Notes: generated by a model not told the origin, from the letters alone. A stretch of 64,000 nt of DNA from Karalla daura (GCA_029224185.1 CM055202.1:2135798-2199797); one strand, 5' to 3'; counted from the stretch's first letter, positions 1 to 11,115 are shown. Numbers and translations are program-made.

Positions 1-720
1 CTGTTGACACAGTGCGTCGGGGTGTCGGTGTCTGCTGCATAAATCAGCGTCTGCGCGCTGACTTCTTCCTGAACTGTCAGGATTGCGCTCGGGAACGCGT
101 TTCTCTCACATCTGCACATTAAACAAAATGTCAAAACAAGTCTGCGAGGGGCTTAACGCAAAGCTCCGAGTGACAATACCATCCACAAATGTTCACCGCT
201 GCAGCGTCTCTGCAACACGTTGTTACTGACACCAAAAGCTCCGGGACGTCAAGTCGACAGCCATGTTTACACTCTTAAACTTATTTCCCCTCACTTTGTC
301 TATTTTTGGCGTTTCCCCATCTTTTTCTTTAACAGAGATGAAGGTCGAGGAATAGTGACAAATGACTGTTTGCCTTGTTTGTCAATGAGTTTGTAAACCG
401 CGTTAAGCTAAATTAGCGACGTGAATAAAATTCCATAGGTTCCATTGATCTGTTGAGTCTTTCGAATTATGTTTACTCATTATTTCCTTTATTTGTCTTT
501 TCCTCTTTTAAACTTGTCAGCTATTCTGGTGGAGATGAAAGAATACTCATTCGGTTTTGTTTATGGACGAGAGAAAACAGATGACGTAAATGAAATTCCC
601 TGGTTTATCTCTATTATAACAATATTTTTTAAAAAGGGTTTTCATTCAATCTTGGCCTCATGACGGAGCTAAAGCAAACCTCAGGAGTGTGTTGAATCTA
701 TGGATTTACTCAAATCTAGA
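1..720. other. Unique non-coding DNA, no gene seen
   Basis: The first 300 bases are moderately GC-rich and the rest is AT-rich. The longest open frame (469-663, 64 codons) is hydrophobic low-complexity translation of AT-rich DNA and matches no family I know. No tandem repeat or recognisable transposon is visible. Confidence 0.5.
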
Positions 721-735
721 GCTTGACGATATGTC

Positions 736-755
736 CTGGAGGCGTTGGCCTCCAG
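736..755. repeat. Short perfect inverted repeat (hairpin)
   Basis: CTGGAGGC at 736-743 and GCCTCCAG at 748-755 are exact reverse complements around a 4-base loop. It is isolated: there is no T-run after it and no gene beside it, so no terminator function is suggested. Confidence 0.7.
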
Positions 756-1239
756 GTGGCGCTACAGCTGTTATGAGTCTGGACGGACGTCGCAGAGACT
801 CAAAAAATTAAGATTACGTGCCTATGTGGGTTACAAGGAGAACTGGGGAAGGAAAAGCTCTTAGACAGATTAATTTGTTCCATCATTAAGCCATTAAACG
901 TCCATCTCGGTCATGTTATTTGTGGGGGGTCTTTGGATTTAATTCATGGTCAATAAAGATGACTTAAAGCCAGATTAGTGGACTTTGCCCATATTAGATA
1001 CAGGATCTGGCGGGGGTGATCCCATGCGTACGGATATGTGAATCCGGCCACTTAAGGGGCTCTGTGGTTTTGGGTTGATTAGTTTCACGGATGTCCTTCC
1101 TGATGCTGTTGGGATATCCTGCTGCTTTCCAGTAAACTACGCTTCTCTGGTCATACACAAAAATAGGAGGGGGGGGAATTAGAAGAAACCCTTTCACAGT
1201 TTAATCAGAACCTTATATGATTTAACAGCCTCGGTTTTA

Positions 1240-1960
1240 CGGGACTTTAGGTATGATTTCTGTAATCTCCTTTTCTGTTGCACAGTAGGTTCCTCTGGAC
1301 GGTTGGCAAACGCCCAGATGAATGTTTGCCATTAAACGAAGGAAGAAAAAGCCCAAGGAGGTGGAGAGCTTGATTAACCCGGAGAGGCGTGTTGATCCGG
1401 GACACATGGGACACCAGTCCTGCCGAGCACGCGGCTCCTCAATGAAACAAGACAAGGAAACACAATCTCTCAAACTGTAATTCTGAATAATAGGCGAGCT
1501 TCCTCCAGGAACGGGCTCTTTTTGATTGCTTAATTGCTTGCAGACCTGTGGCTGAACTAACTGGAATCTGGGTAGATTTTTCTCCTGGGAATTAACGAGG
1601 AGCACGTTTGGAGGAAACCCAAGACGAGGTTTTCAATCTGGACAGAGGAGCGGTTTATCGTGGCAAAAGAAAACAGGAAATGATTGACATTTAGTTGAAC
1701 CGAACAGCGAGGCTCTATGCTGGCGAGCAGCTGACTGATCCACTCCTCCACTCACAATAATCAAAGGATCCATTAATACTTCAGACCGGTCATTTGCATC
1801 GAGCTGAACGCGGAGGCTTTTTTTAGGTTCCAGTGACATCTGTGGGGAAACCTGCGCCTCTCAGCTCTCTCATGACAAATTCTCTCAATATTCACAGCTA
1901 TTAAAATCCTGAGAGGATGAAAAAAACAGTAGAGGAAAACGAAATGTTTGCACATCTTTA
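1240..1960. promoter_or_regulatory. Enhancer-like unique block (possible conserved non-coding element)
   Basis: About 700 bases of complex, non-repetitive sequence. It contains homeodomain-type cores (TTAATTG/TTGCTTAATTG near 1527-1540, ATTAA near 1770) and a perfect POU octamer ATTTGCAT at 1792-1799. Open frames on the minus strand are broken and resemble no protein. This composition is typical of vertebrate developmental enhancers, but conservation was not tested and the call is inference. Confidence 0.35.
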
Positions 1961-2182
1961 CCGCCAGACACCGTGAGACTTTAAAGTAGGAATTAAAAAC
2001 CTCCTCCTGCTGAGTATGAACCAAGCTAGCACATATTAGATCGTGTTAAAGGAGAACAAAAGCTGATAGATACCGATACAAAGATGTACGGTAGGTCCTG
2101 AAACATTATAATTGATGTAAATTCTAATTTTCAAACTTAAAATCTGACTTAAATCTGAGCAAATCTCCATCTCCAGCACTGG

Positions 2183-2800
2183 CTGAGAGTCTGCAGCAGT
2201 TTAGAGGTGAATCATCAGTGTCTCTGCTCCTGGTTCCTCCTCAGGTTCCTCCTCAGGCTCTGGTTCCTCCTCAGGTTCCTCCTCAGTCTCTGGTTCCTCC
2301 TCAGGTTCCTCCTCAGGCTCTGGTTCCTTCTCAGGTTCCTCCTCAGTCTCAGGTTCCTCCTCAGGTTCCTCCTCAGTCTCTGGTTCCTCCTCAGGTTCCT
2401 CCTCAGTCTCTGGTTCCTCCTCAGGTTCCTCCTCAGGCTCTGGTTCCTCCTCAGGTTCCTCCTCAGTCTCTGGTTCATCCTCAGGTTCTGTCTCCATCAT
2501 CTCAGGCTGGATGTGGACACATCTCTCAGTTATGAGTGAAGAAGAACTGATTTACTACATTGTTTAGGAAGGAACATAAAGTCACGTGCAGGCAAAAAGA
2601 GTCAGTTAAAATTCATGTGGTCATGTAGAGCCACGTGATCATTGATGTGATAGCAGCCGAGACAGGCAATCACAGTGAAGCTTGGTTGCCAGATAAGCAT
2701 GAAAGCAGCCAGGTCAGTGCATTAACAGCGTCTCAGGTGATTCTGATCAAACCAGTGTTCCAAAGCTTCCATGTTAACACCAGAGAACAAGCTGAAATAA
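2183..2800 (+). mobile_element. Dispersed repeat family 1, copy A
   Basis: The left part (CTGAGAGTCTGCAGCA at 2183, then TCAGTGTCTCTG.TCCTGGTTC near 2215) and the right part (AAGGAACATAAAGTCAC at 2569, ACAGGCAATCACAGTGAAGC near 2661, GGTTGCCAGATAAGCATGAA near 2685) recur in the same order at 59.07-59.63 kb. The right part also recurs at 32.6-32.8 kb. No open frame is shared, so this is probably a non-autonomous interspersed repeat. Ends and class are unknown. A minisatellite interrupts it at 2228-2481. Confidence 0.7.
2228..2481. repeat. 30-bp minisatellite inside repeat copy A
   Basis: The period is 30 bases: two 12-base GGTTCCTCCTCA blocks plus a 6-base GTCTCT or GGCTCT block, about 8.4 copies with scattered substitutions. 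Because the unit is a multiple of three, every frame stays open. One minus-strand frame gives a Glu/Pro-rich peptide (EPEEEP repeats), which is a by-product of the repeat and not evidence of a gene. Confidence 0.95.
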
Positions 2801-2829
2801 TCCATTCAACGGTTCTTTAATAGAGTGGG

Positions 2830-3800
2830 AGCCGACAGTGAATGCTGATGGAACTGAGTCATAGAGAAAGTTTCACTTTTGTGCTGCAAAGATTCCTCGA
2901 ACAAGTCGAGCGGCTGCGGTGAATCATCCATCAAAAGCAGCGTCACACTCGTCACAGAGCAGTCCGGGAAGGCTGCTCCACAGCCTCGATGTGTTTTTGG
3001 ACTCTCTGCGAGCGGCTGTGCAGCTGCTGTGGGTCTGGCAGCCTGAACCTCAGCCCCCGGATCTCCCGCTGCTCTGCGAGCGGATTCACATCACACACAC
3101 GCTGCTCAGGGTGACATCATGGTGCCGAGCAGCACCTGTGATGAGGGAGGCCTCCTCCGACCTCCTTCATCCTCCGAGTCATAAAGAAAACACCTGGTCG
3201 CCCCTCTGCCCTCGAATAACATCACACTCCACAAAGAACAGCACTTCAAGCTCTGAATCATTATCAAATCAAACATTTCCACAAACATGCTGCCTTATTT
3301 ACTCATTACCCCGATGATTACTGTCTCTTTCTGCATTGTCACATTGGAGCGGAGTGAGTCATGTGTTTGTCCGTGAGGACATCACCTGGGATCTGGCTGT
3401 TCTCTGACAGGACGTGTTCACACACGTCAGCTATCCCCTGAGTTTTGGTTACGCCCATGCAGCTCTATCTGGAAGTGTTTCCTTGCTTTCAGCTCCCTGG
3501 GAGTAAACAGCCAAATGTACAGTTTGTGAAAAGAAAAAAAAAGAAAAAGGAAAAGGAGGGAGTGAGAGAGAGAGAGAGAGAAGACACCAAAACACAGAGC
3601 TGGGAGCCTTTTTAATCATCTGATGAAAACGAGAGAAGGCAGTCGGGAGGCCCCCGGTTCTGCTCCGAGAAATATTCCAAAACAGTGAATGCTGCTTGAC
3701 TACAGACACTCACACGTCCAAATAGAGCTTCCACCTAGCAACACGCACAGATAAGCATTTTGTGTCATGTGTTATGTACATACTGAGGGCTTTCACTGAG
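2830..3800. other. Non-coding interval with a short (GA)n tract
   Basis: Unique sequence of mixed composition. A purine tract at 3530-3582 includes about 13 GA dinucleotides. Open frames here (for example 2919-3317 plus) are not protein-like and have no recognisable domain. Confidence 0.5.
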
Positions 3801-3814
3801 GCCCCAGGCTGCAG

Positions 3815-4115
3815 ACGTGCAGCATCTTGACATGTTTCCCCTGGAGCGCCTCGCTGCAGGTCCGCGGCCGCCCGCCATCACGCCGTCCAATCAGCCGGGA
3901 GGAGCCGCGCACGTAGACGCTCGGGGTCCCGGCCCAACATCTGGGAGCTGCCGTCGCTGCTGCCGCTGCAGCTGCAGCTCCTGTGCGTGTCGGAGGAGCT
4001 GTGCGGCCGTACGACTCCTGTCGGCCGCTCACAACGTTCCCTCTCACCGCCCCACGCTCATTGTCGCCCAGCAGGGCTCCTCTCAGACCCGCCGCCTGCT
4101 CCGCCTCACACACAC
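3815..4115. promoter_or_regulatory. Orphan CpG-rich block
   Basis: Around 300 bases with dense CpG and GCxGC runs, including a CCAAT-box-like CCAATCAG near 3888 and GCTGCTGCCGCTGCAGCTGC near 3956. A TATAAAA string lies downstream near 4246. It could be a CpG-island promoter or a GC-rich enhancer. No exon with convincing splice sites or protein similarity is attached. CpG density was judged by eye. Confidence 0.35.
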
Positions 4116-4129
4116 CAAACCCAGCTGAG

Positions 4130-5090
4130 AGAAGTCCTCGAGAAAAGCACCAATCCCTCATATTAATGTGACGTTCTCCAAAAGCGAATATAGCCATCAT
4201 TTGAGCAGCCGAGCTGTCTGTGAAAGTGTTTTTTGTTGGGGCCGTATAAAACATCCTGTCAGCATCTGACATGAATCATCTGCAGCCTGGCAGACTAACT
4301 CGGCCTAACATTGTTTAACACACTGCAGACTTCTTGGGCGCAGTCAAAGTATAAAACATGATAAAAACACATTAAACCACACTACCGCCTCATCGTATCG
4401 CCAGCACTAATGTACTCAACCTCTTTGTCTCTGATGCTTGATTAGATACTTTGCTCATGAATGAAGCCTTTATGAAAACGTGGCACATCTGTGCTGCCAC
4501 TCTGAAACCAGATCAGCTTCAGTTTATCAACATCCAGGGACCGTTCGTCTCAGACTGGTGGTTATGGACAAAAATACTTGCTGTTTGCGTGTCACTTTTC
4601 CTGTTTTCAGAGCCTAAAACGTGAAGGAAACCCTGTGATTCCAGAGTCTCCTGTGCAGCTGTAGATAACACTACTTCACTTAAAAGACATTTATCAGGAA
4701 TCAGCTGAAATTATAGGTAAATGTTCAATGACATACTGGACCAGTGGCTTCAGCTACTGGAGACGAGCAGACGTCTCAGATGAGATGAGCAGCCAAAAGT
4801 GTCGGTTCCTTAACCTGAACTCTGATTCAATTCAGCAGTTTACATTCAACCAAAGAAACCAATAATCAGTTCCAAATACAACCACTTCCTCCTCACTTCC
4901 TCCTCTTCAGGTGGTTTTCCTGTACAGCAGCCACTCATTTACATTTCCAGGTGATGAGGAAGAAACAACTACGTCTCAGTCTCAGAAGCACAGATTTTAT
5001 TGATCGCTCCAGGACATTTATATCTGCCATATGTGAGTAATTACACGCTTAATTGGTTTTCCTCAAGTTTTACTTGAAGCTGAACTTGAT
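4130..5090. other. Unique AT-moderate DNA, nothing recognised
   Basis: No open frame above background, no tandem array and no recognised transposon. The sequence is mixed and non-repetitive. Confidence 0.5.
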
Positions 5091-5100
5091 GCTGCTGGGC

Positions 5101-5153
5101 AGAGGAAGACGAGTAGAGGAAGACGAGTAGAGGAAGACGAGTAGAGGAAGACG
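5101..5153. repeat. 14-bp minisatellite
   Basis: Three exact copies and one partial copy of AGAGGAAGACGAGT, immediately before a second, unrelated 10-bp array. Confidence 0.9.
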
Positions 5154-5170
5154 GACGCAGAGTTAGGTTC

Positions 5171-5380
5171 AGTAACGTTCAGTAACGTTCAGTAGCATTC
5201 AGTTATGTCCAGTTACATACAGTTACGTTCAGTTATGTGCAGTCATGTGCAGTTATGTGCAGTTATGTGCAGTTATGTGCAGTTATGTGCAGTTATGTGC
5301 AGTTATGTGCCGTTATGTGCAGTTGTTTACCGTTGTTTAGAGTTGTTTAGAGTCGTGCTCGGTTATTTACAGTCATGCTG
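5171..5380. repeat. 10-bp minisatellite, about 21 copies
   Basis: Consensus AGTTATGTGC. The copies at the left edge (AGTAACGTTC) and right edge (AGTTGTTTAG, AGTCATGCTG) are diverged while the central ones are identical, the usual pattern of expansion from the middle. The period stays exactly 10 with no indels. The frame reading through it gives a Cys/Val/Tyr repeat peptide with no gene support. Confidence 0.95.
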
Positions 5381-5499
5381 GGCTGCAGAGGTCACGGGGT
5401 GGGCAGCGCTGCCACTGGGGAAACCAACCTCAACACAGTTGGTGAAGAGATGCATGAGAAAGGCTCTTTTTCCTCTCTCGTGGCCAAAACTGAAACCAC

Positions 5500-5540
5500 T
5501 TTGTTTCTTTTCTCTTTTCTTTTTCTTCTTTTTTTTTTAA
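5500..5540. repeat. Pyrimidine/T-rich tract
   Basis: TTTCTTTT-type sequence ending in a run of nine or more T. It could be a decayed poly(A) tail on the minus strand, but no element body is recognised beside it. Confidence 0.6.
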
Positions 5541-5639
5541 ACACACGCACGCTCATAAACAAAAGGCAGCTCATAACTCTCATAACTCAGGGCTCTGCTG
5601 CTCTTACGCTCACACACAACGCTCACATTTACGGCTGCA

Positions 5640-6060
5640 ATTAATTTCTCTGCCTCTGCTTTGAAGTGGGGAAACAATATCATTTTTTGTGCATTCTTAA
5701 TACCATCACTTCTAGTTTGGTGACTCTACATAAAAGGCGTTTGTGTAAACAGCGCGGGGCAGCAGGAGGCCCTCTATTTCTTTATTTATTTCTTTTAACG
5801 GCGGAATAAAACAGCTTTAGCCTTCATGTTTTTTACAGCTGAGGAGGCTGATCCTGAACCCCTGTGTTTCAAAGCTTCTTGAGCCCTGCACAATCCTCTC
5901 CCCACCCCCGCTCCTCTGCAGAGCTGCTTACAATGGGCCCTCATTCACCCTATCTTCTTTTAAACGCCAATAAAATCTTTTACATTTCCTCGGCAGGCTG
6001 TTAAAATCCGGCTGACTACTGTGCATCCAGCACCACCAGCACCCCCACCCCAACCACAGC
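5640..6060. promoter_or_regulatory. Enhancer-like unique block
   Basis: Non-repetitive sequence with several Hox/Cdx-type AATAAA and TTTATT cores (near 5778-5810 and 5965-5980) and mixed GC-rich patches. There is no protein-like frame. Inferred regulatory DNA; conservation not tested. Confidence 0.3.
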
Positions 6061-6149
6061 TCTGCACAATCTCAACTTTTCCTCGTTTCATCTCGTTCTC
6101 TCCTACAGCTGCCTCACCTTCCTCGCTTTAACCCGAGCTAACCTTGAGG

Positions 6150-6400
6150 AGACCACGCGAGAGCAGGAGGAGGAGAAGAAGAGGAGAAGAAGACGTAGAA
6201 GAGGAGGCTCGTTTTATGACTGCAGCTTCGGGGGCCTTGTTTGTTTTCCCAGGTCGCCTTTTGGCGCAGCGGGGATTTCGTTTTTTCCAGGGCCCGAAAA
6301 ATTTCACAGCTCAGTGGCCATTTGTAAAAAAGCTGTTAGAAGCACACTTCCCTGGGCGGCTGAAAGTGTGCTCCGGTGTTCCTTTCTCCACCTCTTTTGT
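6150..6400. promoter_or_regulatory. Purine tract followed by enhancer-like block
   Basis: A GAGGA/GAAGA purine run (about 6158-6210) is followed by complex sequence with a GGGCCCGAAAA motif and TTTTATGAC. The plus frame 6144-6548 crosses it but resembles no protein. Regulatory function is only inferred. Confidence 0.25.
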
Positions 6401-6909
6401 CCTCCTCACCTTCACGCTCCTCCTCGGCCTCTGCTCTTCACACTCTCGCCCGTCGCTTTGTTGTCCCATCTGCCTCGCTGCTCAGGTACCTGAACACGGA
6501 ATCATCCGGAACTCTGGAAAACCGGCTCACGTTCATACAGATGTTTAGGAACTGCAGTTCTACTGGGCTCTGACACAAGTCTACAAGTCTACAAGTCTAT
6601 GGCACACCTGAAATAAAGTAGCTCAGACCGAATGAAGAATGAGATTTTACAGAATTATTACAGAAAAAAACACGTTTTGAAACTAGCAACTGACCACAGA
6701 CTCAGTCTTCTTGTTTCCATGTGTCCGTGTCTACTGTAGCATGTGCTGACAGACATCTATTATCTATTCGAGCTCTTTGGGCTGCTTCCTCTGCTATATA
6801 AATAAAGCTGGGTGTGATTTCATTTGATTAACACCCCTAATTCCTCATCCTGTGGTCCATTTCCTTCGCTCCATCTTTTCTCTGTTCTAATAATAATATT
6901 TGTTGGGTT

Positions 6910-7118
6910 GTGCTCTGCTCTGCTCTCCTTCCTCTCCTCATTCCCTGCATTCCTCCCTTCTTTCATTCCTCTTCCTTTCCCCCCTCCCTCCCTCTCTCCC
7001 TCCCTCCCCGTCCTTATTACTTCTCCTCACTCCTGTGTCCGACCTTCACCTCCGTCCCCTCAGATACTCCCTTCTTCTTGCCCGCGTCCTCCCTCCCTTC
7101 CTTCCTTCCTTCCATCTT
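6910..7118. repeat. Polypyrimidine tract (CCT/TTCC-rich)
   Basis: About 200 bases of interrupted CCCTCCCTC and TTCCTTCC sequence. It keeps three frames open, including a 236-codon frame from 6910 that is Ser/Pro-rich low complexity and not considered a gene. Confidence 0.85.
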
Positions 7119-7129
7119 TGCAGGCTGGG

Positions 7130-8175
7130 CTGCCTCTCCACACCCACATGACCGGCATCATGGGAGAGCCCTCATGACAGCGCTGGGTGCCAGCTCTGCC
7201 ATGCGGACGCTTCCAGCCAGGAGCGAGGAGCCCGTCTCCACACACAGCTCCTCAGACAGCCGTTGTCTCCTCTCCTCGGGTAACTCACATAAAACTCACA
7301 GCTCACTTCCAGAGCGGGAACATTCCCATGAACCGAGGAGACACACTTGCAGGATCTCGGCGACCTTTACTGCAATTCATCCTGAGGAATCAGGGTCTGG
7401 ATTAGGTTCTTTTGATCTGTGCAGAGCAGAGCGCTCTTTGCTCCTCTCTCAGACTGAGGCAACGTCCACTCAGACCTTCAAGTCTCAACGTGGTACTTTG
7501 TACTTCATGAGCGATGCTTTGCCGCCAGTGGAAGGTGCCTCTCAAGCAAAGTACATGTTTTTAAATCTGTATTTGACTCATTTTCTTCTGATTTACAGCT
7601 TGTCGTTATCTGTGAATTAGCACGGAAACAACAGCTACTTGATTAATCAACTCACAATCAACTAATGGAGTAACACTGATTATTCATCTAAGCATTTACA
7701 TGCATGTGGGACTCTTAAAAACTAAATGAATGTCTTTGAGGTGAAGACAAAACAAGGTGTTGCAGGACTCCAGCTTTGACTTTTCTTTTCTTTAAGACTG
7801 AGCATCTAATCAAACGGAAGAAAGTGGCTCCAAAATGTTTCCCCACTTAACACTTTGTTCCTCTTAGTTCCTTGTTCTTTGAAAAAGTAGCATCAGAATC
7901 ATATCCATACAATTCACATACACCTTAGTGTCAATCATTATGCTATTGAGCAGGTCTAGTTAAAAATGTCCCATTGATTCAGAAAATGACTCTGGAGGTG
8001 CGTCTCTTTATGACTCCATAGTTGTTATAGAAATCGTGTCATTATTTCGTTAACTGCAGAGATAATAGCTCAACGGGCCCAACTGCGCTCTGCATCTCCA
8101 GCCAAGTCATTATTACCTTTACAATTAGCAAGAAAAGTAAAAGCACAAGTGCAGACAAGAGCGTCCTGGGCTCTC
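7130..8175. other. Unique non-coding DNA, no gene seen
   Basis: Mixed composition, becoming AT-rich after 7.6 kb. No tandem array or recognised element. Confidence 0.5.
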
Positions 8176-8179
8176 CTGG

Positions 8180-8237
8180 CAGTCTTCGATCCGGCACCGC
8201 TGCGAGGTGTGGGTGTTAACCACTGCACACCGTGGGG
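8180..8237 (-). mobile_element. tRNA-derived SINE-like remnant (weak)
   Basis: On the minus strand, CCACGGTGTGCAGTGGTTAA followed by CACCTCGCAGCGGTGCCGGA resembles the tRNA-like 5' portion of common fish SINEs (a GGTGCAGTGGTTAGCAC-type A-box region). Only about 60 bases match the pattern from memory, and no tail was found. Confidence 0.35.
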
Positions 8238-8239
8238 CA

Positions 8240-8640
8240 TTTCCAGCATGAATGCAGCCTGCCATTAGCCTCGCAGTGAAGATAATACAACTTCCTCTTT
8301 CCACATGTTAGAACCTGACAGCCAATTGGAGCCATAAAAGTCCAGAAGGTTCCCATAGCCAGCAGTTCACACCAGGCAGACTGTTGTTAACGTTAATGAG
8401 GTGTGATGGCAGGCTGCGTGGTTGTCAAGGTCAAGGCTAGCGGCGCTCGCAGCCCCGAGCCCAGACGAGAGGGGAGGCTGTCAGCTCTCAAGACAAGTGG
8501 TTTGGGAGAAGAGGGCTTTGTCTGTATATCGCCTGGTTGAGAACTCACAGTCTCAATAATTGTGCCTGCGATGTGGCGGGCAGCATGCTCAGAAGTGGGA
8601 ACCAAAGTAAATGTCATTATTGAGGGTGGGGCCTGGGAAA
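8240..8640. promoter_or_regulatory. Enhancer-like unique block
   Basis: Complex sequence with AGCCAATTGGAGCC near 8320, TTAACGTTAATGAGG near 8388 and TCAATAATTGTG near 8552. The minus frame 8393-8617 is not protein-like. Judged by motif density only. Confidence 0.35.
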
Positions 8641-8649
8641 GATACTAAC

Positions 8650-9540
8650 AGTATTCTCTGGAAGGAGAAAGACTAAACAGAAGATAAGACTTCTTTGGAC
8701 TCTACTGTAAACCCAAACTTTTTGTGAGGATTCAGTGTCATTACTACGGCTCTACTTAACCACGACTGTCACCATCACCTCACTGTTTCTAAAACTGTAT
8801 CTGGAGGGTCTGTCAACGTGTTCACGTGTGTACAGACACTTACTGACATTTGTCAATTAGTCCATGCATGCACCAAAATTTCACTACTACACTAGTTACA
8901 CTAGTTTATGTTCTGAATGGCAATAAAGTGGCGATTCCATTCTGTTCTTCCATTATAAGGATGAATAAAAAATAGATAAAATCGGTGAAATCATTCAGAC
9001 CCTGCACTGTTAATACCACCTAATGTTGGAAGAGGAGACACATTATTATTTAAAGAGCTGGACTTCTAAATCCAGGAATTATAATAAATATATGATGATG
9101 ATGACGACAAAGCACTTTAAAGTCATTTAAACTACAGTTTTAACAGAGAAAGTTTGAGGACTTCAATAAAAGCCAAATGAAAACTCTATATTAAAGCAAC
9201 AACTCTCAGTTGTTACAAACAACTTTTACATAAATACAATGAAGAAGAACAGCAGCAAAGCCAGAAATACTGTTGTCAAGTTGTTTTATTGTGTCTCTTT
9301 TGTAGTTTGAGCTGCGTATTGTGTGGATAATTGGAGAAAGTGTTTAAAAACAGTTCAAGTGTGTGATAATGGGAATGGGGGTTCCCACTCCTTTTCAAAC
9401 ATGTGAGTGGAAACAAATGTAAAGCGTTTCATGTGGATTTGTGTGAATGTGAAACACGTTTGAAAGGAACTAAACTATCAGTGCTTCAAAAAAAAATGAA
9501 ACCGAAAGTAAAATGGCTTCAGATCTTAAACCCCCTTAGA
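8650..9540. other. AT-rich non-coding DNA
   Basis: AT-rich unique sequence with a short ATGATG run near 9094-9105 and an A-run near 9488. Nothing else stands out. Confidence 0.5.
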
Positions 9541-9544
9541 CCCT

Positions 9545-9850
9545 GAGTTGTCATCTGCTTCCTGCCCATCATTTCACTGATGCCAGTGATGCTTCATTTA
9601 TGCTGTCACCGCCGTGTTCCTGCCCACAGACCAGATGTGGTGAAATCACGCTGGTCAGGACACAATGAGGGGTAATCGACGGTGGAAGAGGGGCGCACAC
9701 ATTTCCCATCCTCTGCTGGGTTGTAATTATCTGCAGTAAAAGATAAAAGGACGCTGCGTGCGTGGCTTTCACTGGGGCATCGTGTGCTTTTATTGTGGCG
9801 GGGAGATTTATGCGGGCGTTTTGCACGAGCAGCTTTTATGTGAGATACGT
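9545..9850. promoter_or_regulatory. Enhancer-like unique block
   Basis: Complex sequence with GATA-type cores (AGATAAAAG near 9741), TGTAATTATCTGCAG near 9721 and TTTTATTGTGGCGGGG near 9788. A sharp composition change against the AT-rich DNA to its left suggests a constrained element. Conservation untested. Confidence 0.35.
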
Positions 9851-10830
9851 CTCAGGGTCACAGTGTGAGTGAATGCACGCACCATGTCCCACTGCTGAGA
9901 AAACTGTGTATTCAGTGGTTTAAATAGGTCACATCTGACTGCTGGCCAGGCCTCAGATACATGAATGACACCACAGATTTGTCTGCTTATAAATTACTGA
10001 AAGAACTCTTTCACTGCTATCTGTGTCTTATTTCCCCCCATATGACTATGTTATTTATGTCCAAAGACTGGAAAACAATAAATAAATGTTACATTCAGGA
10101 AGGAACACACATCCTGAGGAGTGAGAGCCGATCGTCACCTCTTGCTTGATCAAACAAGATAACACACAAATTCACAAAGACAGAGAGAGGTTTGCCCGGA
10201 GAGGACCATGCGTCAATCTCACCTCTATATATATCTTTATTAGTATCTTCAGTTTGTTTGTTTTAAACCAAAACCCTAAAGGCACAGAGTTCCCTTTTTA
10301 AGAGCAGCAGCCGAGCGTCATTCTCCAAACTGGATGCCGACCTTTAAAAGGACTGATTGTCTGCTGAAAACAGTTGCGGATTCATCTTCCGTGGCGGGGC
10401 TGAAACGTGTGATGGTATCCTGTGATATCTGAGGAAACGGCGAATTGAGGAAATATGACAGAGCGGTGACTAACGTCCGCAGTATGAAAACACACAGAGA
10501 CGGAGAGATGGAGCTGTGAGCCATATAAGGACGGCGATACGGCCGCTGTTTATGCAAACTGACACACACCGCCTCGTCATGCGAGGACACACACATGCAC
10601 CCGTCCAGAGACACGCCCTGGTGTACCATGGGATGTATATACAGAGGTGGGGAAGGAGGAGAACGCCGCAGACCTGCTGCTCAGAGCAAATATGCACCAC
10701 GGAAAAACACGCGACCAACGCAGGCCTCAGACAGGGTCTTATCAGAGAGCAGATCCTGACAAGGCCGGGTCACATATTTAACCTTTGACCCCGGCACCAT
10801 CACTGAGTGACCCAGCCAGGAGAGAAGCTG
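9851..10830. other. Non-coding DNA, no gene seen
   Basis: AT-rich to about 10.3 kb, then mixed. Overlapping open frames on both strands at 10.3-10.8 kb do not resemble proteins. Confidence 0.5.
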
Positions 10831-10832
10831 CA

Positions 10833-10942
10833 GAGAGGAGGAGCAGGAGGAGAGAGAGAGAGAGAGAGAGGAGAGAGGAGGGAGAGAGAGGGGAGAGAGA
10901 GAGGAGAGAGGAGGGAGAGAGGAGAGAGAGAGGAGGGAGAGT
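10833..10942. repeat. GA/GGA-rich polypurine tract
   Basis: About 110 almost pure purines built from GAGAGA and GAGGGA units. Such tracts can form triplex DNA. It is followed by a GC-rich stretch to about 11.2 kb that could be promoter-like, but no exon was recognised. Confidence 0.9.
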
Positions 10943-11077
10943 GTTTATGTCAGAGCGGCTCCAGTGTAAACAGCTGGGATGCTGTCTGTCACCGTGCTGC
11001 AGTAACATGGCCGCCGGCTCCGGCTGCCTGTCTACGGCTGCTCTGGAAGCCTCCGTGGAGGCAGCGGCTGTGCTTCC

Positions 11078-11115
11078 CGCTTCCTGCTTCTTGCTTCCTG
11101 CTTCCTGCTTCCTGC
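11078..11115. repeat. 7-bp tandem repeat (GCTTCCT)
   Basis: Five copies of GCTTCCT, one with a T substitution. The run sits inside the GC-rich stretch following the polypurine tract. Confidence 0.85.

Noticed and set aside
736..755. Transcription terminator hairpin
   Set aside because: No T-run and no gene upstream; the genome is eukaryotic.
1040..1160. LINE-like string (GGATGTCCTTCCTGATGC near 1089)
   Set aside because: It resembles a phrase common in fish repeats, but the flanks do not continue the match.
2201..2500. Minus-strand Glu/Pro-rich frame (EPEEEP repeats) as a gene
   Set aside because: It is wholly produced by a 30-bp minisatellite whose unit length is a multiple of three. All other frames are open too.
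5101..5380. CRISPR-like repeat array
   Set aside because: Units are 10-14 bases with no unique spacers; this is eukaryotic minisatellite DNA.
6910..7620. 236-codon plus frame
   Set aside because: The first third is a polypyrimidine tract and the remainder shows no family resemblance or splice context.
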